From NCBI GenBank assembly GCA_003235365.1, contig QJWJ01000438.1, forward strand, positions 62,001 to 126,000: a stretch of DNA of 64,000 nt. The letters run 5' to 3'. Below, piece by piece: positions 23,828 through 32,454 of this stretch (its first letter is position 1; every line of letters starts with the position of its first letter). A program made the position numbers and the translations under genes. Source of the DNA: Deltaproteobacteria bacterium. GTDB lineage: Bacteria; Myxococcota_A; Polyangia; Polyangiales; Polyangiaceae. The notes beneath the pieces were generated by a model. The model was given only the letters and a program-made list of their open reading frames with translations, did not search any database and was not told the DNA's origin.

Positions 23828-26443
23828 TCACTCCTCCACCTCGCCTTCGTCGCTTGCGGACTGCGACTTCATCAGCTCTTCGTCGCTGAGATACAAGCTG
23901 GCACCAACCGCTTGAGCGGCAGGCGCCGCTGCCGGCGCCGGGGGGGCCACGGCCGGTTGGGTGGGGGCCAACCCGACCACAGGCGCGACGGGTTGTGGCA
24001 CTGGGCTGCCCATTTGCGCCTCGTCGTGCATCTCTCCGTCGACCGGGGATTCGTCCTCACCCATGTCGATGGTTTCCGGCTGCGTCGCGACGGGCGGGGC
24101 AGGCGCTGCGAGCGGTGGTGGCAGTGCGACCGCCTCCAGCATCTCGTCGTATTGCGCTTTGACCTTCGCGAAGTCGCTGCGGTCTTCGGGGGGCAGCACG
24201 CTCAGCGCGTCGAGGTGCAGCGACTCGGGATCGATGAACGCGCCGTTCTTCTTGGCACTGAAGTGCAGGTGCGGTCCCGTCGAGCGCCCGGTGGAACCGA
24301 CGTAGCCGATGACCTGCATGCGTTTGACCTTGTCGCCGACTTTCAGACCCTCTTCGAACCGCGACAAATGCGAGTAGCCCGTCTCGTAGCCGTGGTCGTG
24401 CTGGATGGCGATGAAATTGCCGTTCGGTCCGTAGTCACCGCGCTTGGTGATCGTGCCGTACGACGACGCGTAGACAGGCGTGCCGGTGGGGGCACCGAAA
24501 TCCGTGCCGTTGTGCGGCATGCGCTTCTTGAGGATCGGATGCAACCGGTTCGGGTTGAATTTGGAGGTGATCGGTGCGCCCTTCAGAGGTTTCCGCCAAC
24601 CGCCTTCACCCGGAGCCCGCCCCTTGCTATCGTAGTACTTCTTTTTCTTGTTGAAGTAGTAGACGCGCAGCGGCGAGCCGTTCGCTGGGATGTACTCGAG
24701 CGCTTCCAAGCCCGCGTAGCGGTAGAACTCACCCAGTACGGTAACCTCTTGGGCGACGACGCGCAGGCGATCGCCGAGTTGGAACTGCCCGACGTTGGTG
24801 TGGCCTTCGAGGGCGCGATCCAGTACCCGTCCGAGCGCTGGTTCGAGGTGGGCTGCTCGCGCGACGTCGGCGAAAGAGCTCGACGTTACCGTCAGTGAGC
24901 CTTGCACGCGCTGCTTTCTCACTTGCAGGTCGAGCTTCTTGCCGATGAGGCGTCCCTGCTTGTCCTCGCGCGCCTGATAGACTTCCTCTTTGCTGACGAT
25001 GTACTCGAACGCGACGGCCCGGTCGCCTTCGAGCAGTGCCACGAAGTCGTCCTTGGGTCGGCAATGGTCGAGATCTCGCTCGTCTTTGAGCGCCGCATAG
25101 ATGCGGTACGCTTGGTTCTTCGAAATGCCTGCTGCCTGGATGGCCTTGAGGAACGGCTCTCGACCGATACTGCCGGTGATCTTCTTTTGACCGGCCCCGG
25201 CGCGGCCGATCCGCCAAGGCCCGGGGATCTTGCGCCGTTCGGGCGGGGGTTCGACGTGAGCGACGGCGGTGGTTTGCGGGGTCGCCGCGGGGGCCATCGC
25301 GGCAGGCGGCGGGGGCGTGGCTCCGGGCACTGGGACAGCTTGGTCGCGCGGTGCGAATTGGATGAGAAAGGTAAACAACGAAACGATCGCGGCCATCCCA
25401 CACAAGCTGCCGAAGATCAGCAAGCTCGACGATGATAGCGTCGTCCCCGCGATGCGCAGTGGTGCGCTGCCGTTGCCCATCTTGGGCGCCGCGATTTCGT
25501 CGAGTTCGCTACTGACGACTTCGAGCCTGCTGAGACCAGGTAGGTCGTCGCTCGGCCTTGTTGCGGCGGCTTTCGCGGCCTGGGCTTGCGCCGCCTTGGC
25601 CAACAAGCGGTCACGCACCGGGTGGCCCGTTCGGCGGAAGCTGGTGGAGTCCCGCTGATCGTCGTTGAGCGCGTCGACGAAGCCGTCTGCGGAGAAGTCG
25701 TGGCCGCTTCTTCGTGTCGCGGGTTCGGGGATGTCTCCGGGTAGCGGCGACGTCCGAGCGCGAGTGGTCAGAGCCTGGCTCGAATCCAGTTCTGTGTCAG
25801 CGCCATGGGTAAACGTAGTTTCGGTCGACGAAGCGGGTGGGGACGGCCGCTCGCTCGAACGTCGCGCCCGCTGCCCGTCGTGTTCGAGAACCGAATTCTC
25901 GTGGTGTCGTTCGCCGCTCTGCTGCGGGCGAACGGCAACCACCGGCGCGGCCGCTGAGGTGTGAAACGAGATCTCCATCGAGTCGAGTTCGTCGAACTCG
26001 GCCTCGGCGAGTGACGGGGGGCTGCTCGCCGCGTTGGTATCGACGGACTCGCGATTCACCGCCGCTGCAGTCTCAACGTCGAGGTCTCGACTCTCGTCGT
26101 CCTCGTCTCGTTCGTCGGGTATCGGCTCTGGCGCGTCCTCGTCGTCGGGCTGCTCGAACTCGTTGGGTCGTGGGATGACGCTGCTTGGCTTGTCGCCGTT
26201 GGCTGCCGTTGCGGCCGCGAGCGCTGGCTCAGCCCGAGCCTCGGGCGCGTCCGTTTCGTCGAACAGCAGGGCCGTGCCGTCTGGTGGCGGTGGTGGCGGT
26301 CCGGGAAACGGCGCGTTGGGCGCCGGTTCGACCGGAGGCTCCCGCGCGGCGACGGGCTCGCTCACCGCGGCCCCGACGCTGTCGGAATCGTTTTCCTCGA
26401 CGTCCGGATCGACGATTCGGCCCATGTGGCGCGGAGCTTTCAT
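23828..26443 (-). CDS. Membrane-anchored M23 (LytM-type) metallopeptidase
   Basis: 871 residues from the ATG at 26443, chosen because GGAG lies nine bases upstream; a GTG five codons earlier is possible. Residues 1-335 are acidic and Pro-rich and should be cytoplasmic. One membrane segment lies at about 338-361. After a Pro-rich linker comes an alpha/beta region (about 420-560) like the OapA/LysM-type part of long M23 proteins. Then the LytM domain follows with RMPHNGTDFGAPTGTPVYA (His644 and Asp648 as zinc ligands), YSHLSR and GPHLHFSAKK (His727 the third ligand). All residues for an active endopeptidase are present, so it probably cuts peptidoglycan cross-bridges. The very long acidic cytoplasmic half is unusual and suggests a binding partner inside the cell. 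The C-terminus is Pro/Ala-rich. Confidence 0.9.
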   Translation of the reverse strand: MKAPRHMGRIVDPDVEENDSDSVGAAVSEPVAAREPPVEPAPNAPFPGPPPPPPDGTALLFDETDAPEARAEPALAAATAANGDKPSSVIPRPNEFEQPDDEDAPEPIPDERDEDDESRDLDVETAAAVNRESVDTNAASSPPSLAEAEFDELDSMEISFHTSAAAPVVAVRPQQSGERHHENSVLEHDGQRARRSSERPSPPASSTETTFTHGADTELDSSQALTTRARTSPLPGDIPEPATRRSGHDFSADGFVDALNDDQRDSTSFRRTGHPVRDRLLAKAAQAQAAKAAATRPSDDLPGLSRLEVVSSELDEIAAPKMGNGSAPLRIAGTTLSSSSLLIFGSLCGMAAIVSLFTFLIQFAPRDQAVPVPGATPPPPAAMAPAATPQTTAVAHVEPPPERRKIPGPWRIGRAGAGQKKITGSIGREPFLKAIQAAGISKNQAYRIYAALKDERDLDHCRPKDDFVALLEGDRAVAFEYIVSKEEVYQAREDKQGRLIGKKLDLQVRKQRVQGSLTVTSSSFADVARAAHLEPALGRVLDRALEGHTNVGQFQLGDRLRVVAQEVTVLGEFYRYAGLEALEYIPANGSPLRVYYFNKKKKYYDSKGRAPGEGGWRKPLKGAPITSKFNPNRLHPILKKRMPHNGTDFGAPTGTPVYASSYGTITKRGDYGPNGNFIAIQHDHGYETGYSHLSRFEEGLKVGDKVKRMQVIGYVGSTGRSTGPHLHFSAKKNGAFIDPESLHLDALSVLPPEDRSDFAKVKAQYDEMLEAVALPPPLAAPAPPVATQPETIDMGEDESPVDGEMHDEAQMGSPVPQPVAPVVGLAPTQPAVAPPAPAAAPAAQAVGASLYLSDEELMKSQSASDEGEVEE

Positions 26444-26540
26444 GTGGTCTGACTCCACGAGCTGGCGCGTAGCAGTGGCTCAGCGCAGGGGCAAGGACAA
26501 CCCTAAAACACCGCCGCAAAAGTGCTGTTCGGTCGTCAAG

Positions 26541-27383
26541 TTACTTCGAAACCACAGATTCCGCTGGTCCTACTTTCAGCGTTTTCAACAGGGCATCAAC
26601 CGTCAGTTCACCGTCGTGAACCCGAAGCTGACCCTGCCGAAGCTGCAGGTTTTTGGTCAGCGCGCGGTGAGCGGAGGGGGCCGCCTCGACCGGTTCGGGG
26701 GCACCGCCGGTGAGACTTGCGACGCTTGCGACCGGATATTCGCTGATGCCGCAAGGGACGATCAAACTGAACAGGCTCAGATCCGTGGTCAGGTTGAGGG
26801 CGAAGCCGTGCATGGTGACCCAGCGCGAAATGCGTACACCAATGGCTCCCAGTTTCGCGGGTGAACTCGCCGCGTCGGGACCTTCCCAACGGCTGTACTC
26901 GTCTTTGTCTGCCCACAGCCCGATCATGCCCGGGAAGGTGCCTGCAGCGATGCCCCGTTCACTGACGAGGTCCTGCATGCTACGGGTGAGCGCGTTGACG
27001 TAGCGTCGAACGTCTTTGCGGCCGTGGTTGAGGTTGACGATCGGGTAGGCCACCAGCTGTCCAGGGGCGTGGAGCGTGATGTCTCCGCCGCGATCCGTCT
27101 GATGCACGCTGACGCCGCGCTGGGCGAGAAGTGGCGGCGTTGCCAACAAGTGCTCATCGTGTGCACTCTTGCCGAGGGTGAGGCAAGCGTGGTGTTCGAG
27201 CAGCAGTGCGACGTCGAAGGCGGCCGTCTTCACGAACTCGTGCAGTTGTTGTTGTAGCGCGTAGGTTGCGAGGTAGTCGCGCCGACCCAACCACAGGGCA
27301 TGCAAGGGGCGGCCCTCGCCCGACGGCGTTTCGGGGGTCGGGATCTGGGGTGAGGTGATGCGGCTGCTTTCATTCGGGGACAT
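26541..27383 (-). CDS. lipB: Octanoyl-(acyl carrier protein)-protein N-octanoyltransferase LipB
   Basis: 280 residues from the ATG at 27383, which lies inside the end of the upstream regulator gene (14-base overlap). An earlier in-frame start would read far into that gene. LipB moves octanoate from acyl carrier protein to the lipoyl domains of 2-oxoacid dehydrogenases and GcvH. Motifs: LTLGKSA, TDRGGDITLHAPGQLVAYPI (about 97-115), then KLGAIGVRISRWVTMHGFAL (about 177-196) with the catalytic Lys, and the catalytic Cys211 in IVPCGISEYP. The C-terminal extension past residue 230 is longer than usual. No lipA is adjacent in this window. Confidence 0.94.
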   Translation of the reverse strand: MSPNESSRITSPQIPTPETPSGEGRPLHALWLGRRDYLATYALQQQLHEFVKTAAFDVALLLEHHACLTLGKSAHDEHLLATPPLLAQRGVSVHQTDRGGDITLHAPGQLVAYPIVNLNHGRKDVRRYVNALTRSMQDLVSERGIAAGTFPGMIGLWADKDEYSRWEGPDAASSPAKLGAIGVRISRWVTMHGFALNLTTDLSLFSLIVPCGISEYPVASVASLTGGAPEPVEAAPSAHRALTKNLQLRQGQLRVHDGELTVDALLKTLKVGPAESVVSK

Positions 27384-28839
27384 CGATGCCCTGATCACGC
27401 CACTGCTCGAGCCAGCCGTCAATCTCCGACTCGAAAACACCAACGACATCGGGGTCGAACTGACTCCGTTTGCAGCGAGCTAGCTCGTCTACGGTCACTT
27501 CGTGGGGGAGGGCTCGGCGATAGGCGCGGTTGCTCGTCATCGCGTCGTAGGTGTCTGCCACTGAGATGATGCGCGCAATCAAAGGGATGGAGTCGCCCTC
27601 CAGCCCAAGCGGGTAGCCCTTGCCGTCCCACCGTTCGTGGTGCAGATGAACGCCGGGGATCACTGGTTGCAGGAACTGGATGGGGTCCAAGATGTCCTTG
27701 CCGTACACCGGGTGGCGCTTGAAAATCTGGTACTCGTCGTGAGTCAGTTTGCCGGGCTTGTTCAGGTTCATCACGCAGCCGACTTTCCCGATGTCGTGCA
27801 TCAGCGCGGCTTGGCGCACCACCTCGACCTGCCCTTCGTCCATGCCTAGACTCCGCGCCAGGCGCTCCGCGTAGCGCGCGACTCGTTCGGAATGGCCGGC
27901 GGTGTAGCGGTCCATCTTGTCGATGGTGCGCGCCAAGCTTTGGATCGTTTGCCGAAAGGTGGCTTGCAGGTTGTCGTACAGCCGCGCATTGTCGATTGCC
28001 GCGGCGGCGCGCGAGGCGACGATGGTCAGCAATTTGCGTTGCCCCTCGTCAAACACCTTGCCCTCTGTCGTGGAGACGGCACACACCCAGCCGATCAATC
28101 CGTCCCTCACCCGCAGGGGAACGACTGCCGTGGCGTGAACCGGGCGCGGAGTTGCGTCGAACAGCTCGCGTGCTGCATCGTCGCGAACCACGATGTCTCG
28201 CTCCTGGGCCAGGCGCCCGCTCACCGCGTCGATGCGCAAGTATGAGCCGAGTGCTGGGCCGTCTTGGGCCGTTGCAAAGCCGCGTTCGGCAAAGCCCCCT
28301 TCGCCGTCGTCCAACCATGTGGTCACCACGTCGGCGTGCGCGTCGCTGATCGTCGATGCGCAAATCGTCTGCACGACTTCGTCCATGGACAAGCTCGCGC
28401 TGATCGCTTCGCTGACCTTGTACAACGATACGGCTTCTCGGAGTCGTAGGTTTTCGGCTTCGAGGCGTCGCTTCGAAATGGCCCGATCGACGACCTGCAA
28501 GATCTCGGCGGTCTTGAAAGGCTTGAGCACGTAGTCGTAAGCGCCGCTCTTCATGGCGTCGATCGCGGTTTCTACCGTGCCGAAACCGGTCATCATGATC
28601 GTCAGTGTCTGCGGATGCTCGTGCTTGAGGTGTTCGAGCAGTTCCAGACCGCCGACCTTGGGCATTTTCAGGTCGGTCAACACGACGTCGAAGGCGTTGA
28701 GCGACAGCTCGCTGATTGCCGCTTCACCATCGTCCGCTGTTCGGACGAAATAGCCCTCCATGACCAAAAAGTCCGCCAATACTTCGCGGATGAAACGTTC
28801 GTCGTCGACGACGAGGATGCGGGGCTTGTCGTTAGGCAC
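27370..28839 (-). CDS. Response regulator with GAF and HD-GYP domains, cyclic di-GMP phosphodiesterase
   Basis: 489 residues from a GTG. Residues 7-120 are a receiver with an intact acidic pair (VVDDE) and phospho-acceptor Asp56 (LTDLKMP), then Thr and Lys (KPF). Residues 130-290 are a GAF-type sensor (AVVPLRVRDGLIGWV). Residues 300-485 are an HD-GYP domain with HSERVARYAERLA, the metal HD at 348-349 (MHDIGK), and HHERWDGKGYP at 400-410. All catalytic residues are there, so it should hydrolyse cyclic di-GMP when its receiver is phosphorylated. Its 3' end overlaps lipB by 14 bases. Such proteins control the motile-to-sessile switch in myxobacteria. Confidence 0.93.
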   Translation of the reverse strand: MPNDKPRILVVDDERFIREVLADFLVMEGYFVRTADDGEAAISELSLNAFDVVLTDLKMPKVGGLELLEHLKHEHPQTLTIMMTGFGTVETAIDAMKSGAYDYVLKPFKTAEILQVVDRAISKRRLEAENLRLREAVSLYKVSEAISASLSMDEVVQTICASTISDAHADVVTTWLDDGEGGFAERGFATAQDGPALGSYLRIDAVSGRLAQERDIVVRDDAARELFDATPRPVHATAVVPLRVRDGLIGWVCAVSTTEGKVFDEGQRKLLTIVASRAAAAIDNARLYDNLQATFRQTIQSLARTIDKMDRYTAGHSERVARYAERLARSLGMDEGQVEVVRQAALMHDIGKVGCVMNLNKPGKLTHDEYQIFKRHPVYGKDILDPIQFLQPVIPGVHLHHERWDGKGYPLGLEGDSIPLIARIISVADTYDAMTSNRAYRRALPHEVTVDELARCKRSQFDPDVVGVFESEIDGWLEQWRDQGIDVPE

Positions 28840-29127
28840 GCGTGCTCGAGTTCAGGGGCGTCTGGATGAAGAGGCAACACCGCCGTATTGCAGCGACAGA
28901 CTACCAGAGGCCGCTTGGCCTTGCGCCGTTCTGCACCGAACTTCTTCTGTACAATCGCGCCCAACGCGAATGATGCAAGTCAGTGGCTGTAAGTCGGTGT
29001 GGGGTGTTCAGAACCGACCATCGACATTCGGTTGTATCGCCGCGCATCGACCCGTCGAGGTTCGACTTCCACGACTACTTGCGGGTGGCGCGTCAAAATC
29101 TCGGTGAACGACGAGTCCTGTGAGGTG

Positions 29128-29718
29128 TCAACCTAGCCCGCGATCGAGCAAGCCACCGACTGAGCGCCGCGCCGGCACGTCGTGGTGCTTGAGGTAGCTG
29201 AGGTTCAAGCCGTTGACCATCGCGTGTGCGGCGATCGGACCGAGGAGAGATCCGGTCAGTGCGAACAGCGCGCCGAGACCCAGGCCGACGACGCCGGCCC
29301 AGGCGCACCACACCCAACGGCTCGGGCCCGGCATTTGGTGCAGCAGTCCGAACAACACGGCTTGGATCAACAGACCCACGTGAGGCTGAAGTAGTCCGCG
29401 GAATGCCAGCTCTTCGCCGACGGCGCTCAGGCCAGCCAACACGACGACGCCACTCGGTGACAGTTGGCTTGCAACCGGACGAAACTCCGCGTGCATTCGC
29501 TGCGCCCAACGGAAGCGCCCAACGCTCACGCGGCTGCTGATCACGAGCAATCCGCCGAAGACCAACCCCAGCAACAAGCTGTAGGCGTGCGTCATCGCGC
29601 CCGACAACTGCAACCACGGGTCGGGGTGTGCAAACGGCAGACGATCGAGCCAGAACCAAGAAGCGCCCACGACGGCCAGACTCAACAATGCGTAGGCCGC
29701 GGCGCCCCACCGATACAT
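29128..29718 (-). CDS. CPBP-family intramembrane metalloprotease-like protein
   Basis: 196 residues from the ATG at 29718 (MYRWGAAAY), the first start ahead of a membrane segment. The longer open frame upstream is not protein-like. About six membrane segments are present. The CPBP (abortive infection/CaaX protease-like) motifs are all seen: EELAFRG (EExxxR), FGLLHQMP (FxxxH) and HAMVNGLNL (HxxxN). These hold a metal in the membrane and cut prenylated or other membrane peptides in characterised relatives. The target here is unknown. It is divergent from the sigma factor gene, with about 240 bases between. Confidence 0.88.
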   Translation of the reverse strand: MYRWGAAAYALLSLAVVGASWFWLDRLPFAHPDPWLQLSGAMTHAYSLLLGLVFGGLLVISSRVSVGRFRWAQRMHAEFRPVASQLSPSGVVVLAGLSAVGEELAFRGLLQPHVGLLIQAVLFGLLHQMPGPSRWVWCAWAGVVGLGLGALFALTGSLLGPIAAHAMVNGLNLSYLKHHDVPARRSVGGLLDRGLG

Positions 29719-29959
29719 GCGGGCGACTATGGCATGTCGCCTGGCGCTTCGCACTGCTTTCCCCGGGGCGCACCCGCGAGCGAGCGAAACTTTCACCGCT
29801 CGACGTTTTGGAATGGGGCGTGAGTTGCGAGCCGAGAGCGGAAGGAAACGCGCCACCACCGCCATCCAGCCGGTCCCGCTTCCGGGATCGAGCGCGGAGA
29901 CGTCCGCGGTGGCTTCGCACGCTGGAAATTTGTCGGGCGCGGCGTATAGATTGTGCGCC

Positions 29960-30670
29960 GTGGAGGAAAAGACCCCGGACAGCCCGGAAACCCTCGAGTT
30001 GTTCAACTCTGCGCTCGAGCTGGTCGAGGCATTGGCCAGGAAGGTCGCGCGGGGTTTGGGGAGCCACGTGGAGCTCGACGAACTTCGCAGCTACGGTCAA
30101 GAGGGTCTGTTGTTCGCGGCGCGGCGCTTCGATCCCGAGCAAGGAGTTCCCTTTCGCGCGTTTGCCAGCTTTCGCGTGCGCGGCGCGATGATTGACGGCG
30201 TGCGCAAGAACTCACGGCTTCCCCGCCGACTCCACGAGAAACTGCGCATGCTCAAGGCCGCTTCCCAGTTTTCCGAGGACGCGGCGCCCGACGCGATGGC
30301 CGCGCCGCAGCCGGGCCAGACTCCGGCCGACGCCCAGCGTTTGCTCGACGCCCACCTGGCGAGAATGGCAACGGCGATGGCGGTCGGGCTCGTCTCCAAA
30401 GCGGCCACCGGCGAAGAAGGCGAGGCCATCGGTGCTTCCGATGCCCCGTCGCCGGAGAGCAGCGCCGAGACGAAGCAGCTCAGTGTGCTGTTGCGAGAGC
30501 AGATCGAGCAGTTGCCGGAGCAGGAGGCCGAGTTGGTACGCCGGCACTACTTCGAGGGGGAGCGCTTTGACCACGTCGCTGCGGAGCTCGGGTTGAGCAA
30601 GTCCTGGGCGAGCCGCCTTCACACACGGGCCATAGGCCGGCTGACAAAGCGACTTCGGCAGGAAGTGTGA
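29960..30670 (+). CDS. Sigma-70 family factor, FliA/WhiG-type
   Basis: 236 residues from the GTG at 29960. The longer open frame upstream (to 29717) reads as Arg-rich non-protein and is left out. Region 2 is LDELRSYGQEGLLFAARRFD and then FRAFASFRVRGAMIDGVRKN, the -10 binding and melting helices with the FliA-type RGAMIDGxR wording. A variable, acidic and Ala-rich linker replaces most of region 3. Region 4 is LPEQEAELVRRHYFEGERFD, then LGLSKSWASRLHTRAI, which binds the -35 element. FliA-type factors usually serve flagellar or, in myxobacteria, secretion and development genes. The next gene looks like a type III secretion inner-rod protein, so the pair may belong together. Confidence 0.85.
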   Translation: MEEKTPDSPETLELFNSALELVEALARKVARGLGSHVELDELRSYGQEGLLFAARRFDPEQGVPFRAFASFRVRGAMIDGVRKNSRLPRRLHEKLRMLKAASQFSEDAAPDAMAAPQPGQTPADAQRLLDAHLARMATAMAVGLVSKAATGEEGEAIGASDAPSPESSAETKQLSVLLREQIEQLPEQEAELVRRHYFEGERFDHVAAELGLSKSWASRLHTRAIGRLTKRLRQEV

Positions 30671-30710
30671 AGTTTCGAGAAACTCGGGTCTGCGCCGACC
30701 GACGCGGGGC

Positions 30711-31031
30711 GTGGACAACCCAATTTCCTTCTCGCCGAACTCTCCGCCGACGACCGCGGCGGCTCCGATCCCTGAACGCCCTGTCAGATCGCCCGACCCA
30801 CCCGAGGCCGAGTCTCGCTCGTTTCGCGAGGTGTTCGACGCATTGGGCAGACGCATCGACGAAGGGCAACGAACCATGAGTCGCGTCGTTGCGGGGGCGG
30901 CGCGCCTCGATTCGGCGCAACTGCTTGCTTTGCAGGCTGGGATCTATCGCTATTCCGAAGCGTTGGAACTCGCCACCAAGCTCGTTGATCGTGCTTCCAA
31001 CGCCGTGCGCACCACCTTGCAGAGTCAATGA
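30711..31031 (+). CDS. Type III secretion inner-rod (SctI/YscI)-like protein
   Basis: 106 residues from a GTG at 30711, 40 bases after the sigma factor gene. The first half is Pro/Ser-rich and disordered-looking. The second half is helical: AQLLALQAGIYRYSEALELA then TKLVDRASNAVRTTLQSQ. This fits the C-terminal pattern of the YscI/HrpB inner-rod subunits (LxxLQxxxxxYSxxxELxxKxVxxAxxAVxxLLxxQ-like) and the short length. Inner-rod proteins sit at the base of the type III needle and are secreted early. No other secretion gene is in the window, so this could be an orphan copy or the edge of another unit. The match is by eye only. Confidence 0.65.
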   Translation: MDNPISFSPNSPPTTAAAPIPERPVRSPDPPEAESRSFREVFDALGRRIDEGQRTMSRVVAGAARLDSAQLLALQAGIYRYSEALELATKLVDRASNAVRTTLQSQ

Positions 31032-31154
31032 ACCCGGGGCGCGACGAAAACCTGGCTGGTGCCCGCAGACCAGTGCTAGACGACTGGCGGCCGTCGACTG
31101 CCGTTGGCCTGCGCTGATCACCGGCGCGCGGCTCGTCGGTGCCGGTTCTGAGCA

Positions 31155-32276
31155 ATGTCGCAACGTGTATTGGTCGCCATGAGCGGCGGGGTCGACTCGT
31201 CGGTAGCTGCAGCACGCCTGCAGCGCGAGGGATACGACGTGGTCGGGGTGACGCTGCACCTGTGGGACTACCCCGATGACGGCTCCGTCAAGAGCCGTTG
31301 TTGCGCTCCCGAGGATATCCACGACGCGCGTCGTGTCTGCGACTCGCTTCGTATCCCCCACTTTGCATTCGACCGCCGCGAGCTCTTTCAACAGGAGGTC
31401 GTCCGTCCCTTCGTCGACGACTATTTGGGCGGGGTGACGCCCAGCCCCTGTGTCCGTTGTAATCGCGGTGTGAAGACCAAGGAGCTGTTCGCGATCGCCG
31501 AGCGACTGGGCGCGGCGAAGATTGCCACTGGTCACTACGCCCGGATCGTGGATGGTGCGTCCGGCCCCCAGCTGCTGCGTGCCTGCGATCGCAACAAGGA
31601 CCAAAGCTACTTCCTGCACATGCTCACGCGGGAGCAGTTGTCGCGGCTGGTCTTTCCCCTCGGAGATTTGACCAAGGAGCAGGTGCGCGCCGAGGCCGTC
31701 GCTCTGGCGTTGCCGGGAGCAAACAAGGGGGAAAGTCAGGAACTGTGTTTCGTGCCGACCGGGCGCTACGATGCGTTCGTCGACGAGCACGCCAGGCAGC
31801 GCGTTCGACCCGGGCCGATCGTCGACAGCCAGGGTGCGGTCGTCGGCGAACACGACGGTATCCACCGCTTTACGGTCGGGCAGCGGCGAAATCTGGGCAT
31901 CGCCATGGGCTACAAGGCCTACGTCCTGCGCATCGAATCCGAGACCAACAAGGTCGTACTCGGTCGTCGAGAAGAGCTGCGCACCGTCGGCGCCAGGCTG
32001 GTCGAGTTCACCTTGTCCGATGACTTGCGCCTGCCTTTGCGGTGCGACGTCGCCGTGCGCTACCGGGGGCAGACTCGACGCGCCGGCGTGAGCGAGGGGC
32101 CTGCAGGCGTGCAAGTGCAGTTCGAGCAAGAGGTTGGCGCCGTCGTGCCCGGACAGTATGCGGTGCTCTACGACGGTGAGCGCGTGCTCGGTGGCGGGCT
32201 GATCGCCGAGGTGCTCCTGCCGCAGTCTTCAGCGAGCGGCGAGGCGTGCGGAGAAGATCATGCGCCTGCCCGTTGA
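31155..32276 (+). CDS. mnmA: tRNA-specific 2-thiouridylase MnmA
   Basis: 373 residues. It adds sulfur to uridine 34 of tRNA-Lys, -Glu and -Gln, using ATP and a persulfide. The PP-loop SGGVDSS is at 10-16. The catalytic pair is Cys102 in PSPCVRCNRGVK and Cys198 in GESQELCFVP, at the same spacing as in E. coli. ATGHYARI, NKDQSYFLH and GIHRFTVGQRRNLG follow, and the C-terminal beta domain is complete. The last 17 bases overlap a small Cys-rich gene that leads into tilS, so three genes for tRNA work or its vicinity are coupled. Confidence 0.96.
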   Translation: MSQRVLVAMSGGVDSSVAAARLQREGYDVVGVTLHLWDYPDDGSVKSRCCAPEDIHDARRVCDSLRIPHFAFDRRELFQQEVVRPFVDDYLGGVTPSPCVRCNRGVKTKELFAIAERLGAAKIATGHYARIVDGASGPQLLRACDRNKDQSYFLHMLTREQLSRLVFPLGDLTKEQVRAEAVALALPGANKGESQELCFVPTGRYDAFVDEHARQRVRPGPIVDSQGAVVGEHDGIHRFTVGQRRNLGIAMGYKAYVLRIESETNKVVLGRREELRTVGARLVEFTLSDDLRLPLRCDVAVRYRGQTRRAGVSEGPAGVQVQFEQEVGAVVPGQYAVLYDGERVLGGGLIAEVLLPQSSASGEACGEDHAPAR

Positions 32277-32454
32277 CGAGCGCTTCCTGCGGGAGGCCCG
32301 GGACTTTCGCCTGGTGAGCACCTGCGAGCATTGCGTCTATTTCGACGTGGAGCATGCCGCGTGTTCGGAGGGCTATCCGAACGCCGAACATCTCGTCCCG
32401 GTCGAGCGCGTGGGTCAGCGTGTTTGCTTCTGCAAGAAATTCGAACTGTTGTGA
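32260..32454 (+). CDS. Small Cys-rich conserved protein, possible metal binding
   Basis: 64 residues, with GGAG six bases ahead of the ATG. It overlaps the mnmA 3' end by 17 bases, and its TGA overlaps the tilS ATG (TGATG), so it is translationally coupled to both. It has five cysteines: STCEHCVYFD (CxxC), AACSEGYPN and VCFCKKFEL (CxC). That arrangement is consistent with one zinc or iron-sulfur site. I recall short proteins of this wording in other myxobacteria but know no function. Its place between two tRNA-modification genes suggests a link to sulfur or tRNA handling; that is inference. Confidence 0.8.
   Translation: MRLPVDERFLREARDFRLVSTCEHCVYFDVEHAACSEGYPNAEHLVPVERVGQRVCFCKKFELL

Noticed and set aside
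30480-32129. 549-codon minus-strand frame over the sigma factor, SctI-like and mnmA genes
   Set aside because: It spans several real plus-strand genes and has low-information translation.
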